A DNA stretch of 64,000 nucleotides. Source: Amnibacterium flavum (GTDB taxonomy: Bacteria; Actinomycetota; Actinomycetes; Actinomycetales; Microbacteriaceae). Positions 62,455-64,000 of this stretch are shown here, in pieces (the first letter of the stretch is position 1; the number at the start of each line of letters is the position of its first letter). Where the stretch lies: NCBI RefSeq assembly GCF_003097495.1, contig NZ_QEOP01000002.1, positions 558,001 through 622,000 on the forward strand, written 5' to 3'. The position numbers and the translations under genes are program-made. Under the pieces are notes generated by a model, which saw only the letters and a program-made list of their open reading frames with translations, searched no databases and was not told the DNA's origin.

Positions 62455-63305
62455 CAACTCTCCAGGGCGGCGGGCAGGTGGTACCCGTCGTACTGGGAGT
62501 TGGAGGCGATGTACTCGGCGAACTCGGGCGACTCGTATGCCGCCTTGATGGCCTTGGCCCAGTCGGAGTCGACGTTCTTCTCATCGACGGCGACGATGAC
62601 GGAGAACTCGTCTGTCAGGTCCTCGAGCAGCAGCGCGTCGGTCAGCTTGAGTCCACCGGCGACGACGAAGTTGCCCTGGATGACGTCGTAGTCGACGTCC
62701 TGCAGCGCCGGAACCTGCTGTGCGTTCTCGAGGGTCACGAATTGCAGGTTGTACGGGTTCGAGGTGACATCTGCGGGCGAGGCGGTCGCGGGGTCGATCG
62801 TGTCGCTGAGCTCGATCCATCCCGCGTCGACGAGCACCTGGAAGGCGCGGTACATGTTCGAGGGCTGGTTCGGCACGGCGACGGTCGAGCCGTCGGACAC
62901 GTCGTCGAGCGACTCCTTCTTGCCGCCGAAGAGTGCCATCGGCGGGCCGGGGACCTGGACGAGCGACACGTTCGTGTAGCCCTCCTGCACGTTGATCGAG
63001 TCCATGTAGACCGAGTGCTGCATGATGTTGGCGTCGATCTCGCCGGAGTTCAGAGCGCCGTTGACGATGACCCCGTCGGTGAAATCGACGGTCTCGACGG
63101 TGTAGCCGTCCTCCTCGAGGATGGGCAGGATGCCGGCGTTGAACATGTCCTCGTAGGGGCCGGGGTTGAAGCCGATCTTCAGCGCGGTCTTCGTTTCGGG
63201 CGCTGATCCTGTCGTGTCATCGCTCGTCTCGCCGGCGCAGGCCGTGAGAGCGATCGCGAGAGCGGTGACGGTGGCGACTGCGGCGAATCTGGGGACGAAC
63301 CTCAT
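62454..63305 (-). CDS. metQ: MetQ/NlpA-family substrate-binding lipoprotein
   Basis: 283 residues from ATG 63305 with AGGAG ten bases upstream. Signal MRFVPRFAAVATVTALAIAL ends in lipobox LTAC. NlpA-type features are LKIGFNPGPYEDMFNAGILP, IDANIMQHSVYMDSIN and PNQPSNMYRAFQVL. Canonical ligand is D/L-methionine or its derivatives. It is the first gene of the seven-gene unit, and its stop overlaps the metN start by one base. Confidence 0.92.
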   Translation of the reverse strand: MRFVPRFAAVATVTALAIALTACAGETSDDTTGSAPETKTALKIGFNPGPYEDMFNAGILPILEEDGYTVETVDFTDGVIVNGALNSGEIDANIMQHSVYMDSINVQEGYTNVSLVQVPGPPMALFGGKKESLDDVSDGSTVAVPNQPSNMYRAFQVLVDAGWIELSDTIDPATASPADVTSNPYNLQFVTLENAQQVPALQDVDYDVIQGNFVVAGGLKLTDALLLEDLTDEFSVIVAVDEKNVDSDWAKAIKAAYESPEFAEYIASNSQYDGYHLPAALES

Positions 63306-63388
63306 GAGGCGTGGGCTCCTGCTGTGGAAGGAAGGGGACCTCACGACGTTAACCGGGGATCGTCGACGCCTCACGCAGTGTTACGCCA

Positions 63389-63404
63389 TGCGACATCTGT
63401 CGCA
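63389..63404. promoter_or_regulatory. Palindrome upstream of the metQ-luxS unit
   Basis: TGCGACA-TC-TGTCGCA is a perfect 7-bp inverted repeat 84 bases before the metQ start. On the minus strand a TAACAC hexamer follows within 20 bases, so the palindrome would cover a -35 region and a bound protein could block transcription. No SAM-riboswitch fold was recognised in the 193-base gap to 63498. Confidence 0.45.
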
Positions 63405-63498
63405 CTGAGGGCGTGTCCCCGCGGACGCGCGTCGCCCGGTTCCGCCCGCTCGATCGAGCCGGAGGGGCGGAAGAACCGTGCGACGGTGAGTGCTCGCT

Positions 63499-63783
63499 CT
63501 ACTTCTTGGTGGGGAGGTAACCGGCGTCCTTGAACAGCTTGCGCAGGTCGAGCACGAGCTGCTCGTCGACGTTCTTGTGGCGCGGCTTCGTGATCGTGAT
63601 GCGGTCGTCGCCGAGCTTCACGACGAACTTGCCGTCGTGCTCCTCGCGGACGTCGGCGACCTCGTTCAGCAGCCCGATGACGTCGTCCCACTCCAGGTTG
63701 TGGGTCGTCGGGTGGTGCTCGATGTGCTCGAGGGTGGCGCGGTGATGCTGGCTGACGTGGCCGGGGCCGGTTGCGTCGGACAT
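63499..63783 (-). CDS. Hypothetical protein with a HicA-like layout
   Basis: 94 residues from ATG 63783. NLEWDDVIGLLNEVADVREE followed by KFVVKLGDDRITITKPRHKN and VLDLRKLFKDAGY resembles the alpha-beta-beta-beta-alpha HicA-type RNA-binding fold, with PRHK at the place of the HicA PRHxG/K segment. The usual catalytic Gly-Ser-His is not evident (EHDGKFVV), and no HicB partner adjoins. It may be a domesticated relative without toxin activity. Confidence 0.6.
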   Translation of the reverse strand: MSDATGPGHVSQHHRATLEHIEHHPTTHNLEWDDVIGLLNEVADVREEHDGKFVVKLGDDRITITKPRHKNVDEQLVLDLRKLFKDAGYLPTKK

Positions 63784-63959
63784 GGGCTGACGGTCCTTTC
63801 GAGATGGAGCGGTGTACCTGCCGTCACGCTAGCGGTCGGCATCGGCGCGATCATGCTCATCTGGTCGCGACGTGATGGGCGAGACGCGAGGAGGAAACCG
63901 CGGTTCGACGGGCTGGGCATCCGCGTGTTGCGCCGAGGCCTGCCTGCCGTTTGGACCGG

Positions 63960-64000
63960 TCATCGTCCTGCCGGATCGAGCGCCTCGGCGAGTGCGTTCC
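63960..64000 (-). CDS. Possible C-terminal end of a gene cut by the window
   Basis: Reading in from the right edge on the minus strand, the last frame gives NALAEALDPAGR followed by TGA (stop 63962-63960). The helical Ala/Leu/Glu pattern looks protein-like, but twelve codons are too few to assign anything. The stretch 63784-63959 between it and the HicA-like gene shows no gene. Confidence 0.3.
   Translation of the reverse strand, partial: NALAEALDPAGR

Noticed and set aside
63306-63498. SAM riboswitch before metQ
   Set aside because: No SAM-I or SAM-IV style multi-helix core could be drawn; the only clear structure is a short palindrome better explained as a protein site.
1-64000. Integrated mobile element or prophage
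   Set aside because: No transposase, integrase, attachment-site duplication beside a tRNA, or change in base composition was seen; both tRNA genes have intact 3' ends without nearby repeats of them.

Overview
The window is GC-rich chromosomal DNA from an actinobacterium. Gene content, strong G/C bias at third codon positions, frequent GTG/TTG starts and a single-subunit glycyl-tRNA synthetase suggest Microbacteriaceae, most likely Microbacterium or a close relative; this placement is inference from sequence style. No phage, insertion sequence, CRISPR array or plasmid gene was recognised. The left edge cuts an rtcB RNA-ligase gene and the right edge probably cuts the last codons of another gene.

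Region 1 (1-12.4 kb): rtcB with an unusual leader (promoter, 34-codon ORF, hairpin), a P-loop kinase-like gene, then a nine-gene unit with 1-14 nt overlaps: a complete peptide/nickel-type ABC importer (lipoprotein, two permeases, two ATPases), two luciferase-like monooxygenases, an M24 peptidase/creatinase-like enzyme and a threonine-synthase-like PLP enzyme. A PucR-type regulator lies tail to tail with it. This looks like uptake and breakdown of one nitrogenous or peptide-like compound.

Region 2 (12.4-23.5 kb): housekeeping genes: a class-V-aminotransferase-like enzyme, glyS, a DsbA-like oxidoreductase with a coupled 39-aa Cys peptide, a YbaK-type deacylase, a DusB-type enzyme, dgt, an MpaB-like protein and dnaG. 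The gaps carry three families of short dispersed repeats.

Region 3 (23.6-31.5 kb): a second peptide-type ABC importer with a fused double ATPase plus a further ATPase that lacks the H-loop histidine, a D-2-hydroxyacid dehydrogenase, then tRNA-Asn with a clear terminator.

Region 4 (31.5-39.3 kb): an LssY-like membrane protein, a DksA-type zinc protein, an orphan sensor kinase overlapping azlC-azlD, def, a DMT-type transporter, a GT4 glycosyltransferase, a CAT-anticodon tRNA and small proteins.

Region 5 (39.3-50.2 kb): a LacI-regulated sugar module (repressor, CUT1 ABC importer, GH32/68-like hydrolase, beta-lactamase-fold hydrolase) with a visible promoter and operator; an RraA-like protein; a broken sugar-isomerase remnant; a flavin-reductase-like protein, an alpha/beta hydrolase and a succinate-semialdehyde-type dehydrogenase.

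Region 6 (50.3-57 kb): a bifunctional penicillin-binding protein with a PASTA domain, a two-component system, a GNAT acetyltransferase and a membrane protein.

Region 7 (57-63.4 kb, minus strand): a tightly packed seven-gene unit in which a MetQNI-type importer is followed by an aminotransferase, an iron-type alcohol/glycerol dehydrogenase, luxS and a short-chain dehydrogenase. It is the best candidate in the window for an undescribed pathway, joining uptake of a methionine-like compound, LuxS chemistry and two dehydrogenases that could act on the LuxS product or a related carbonyl.
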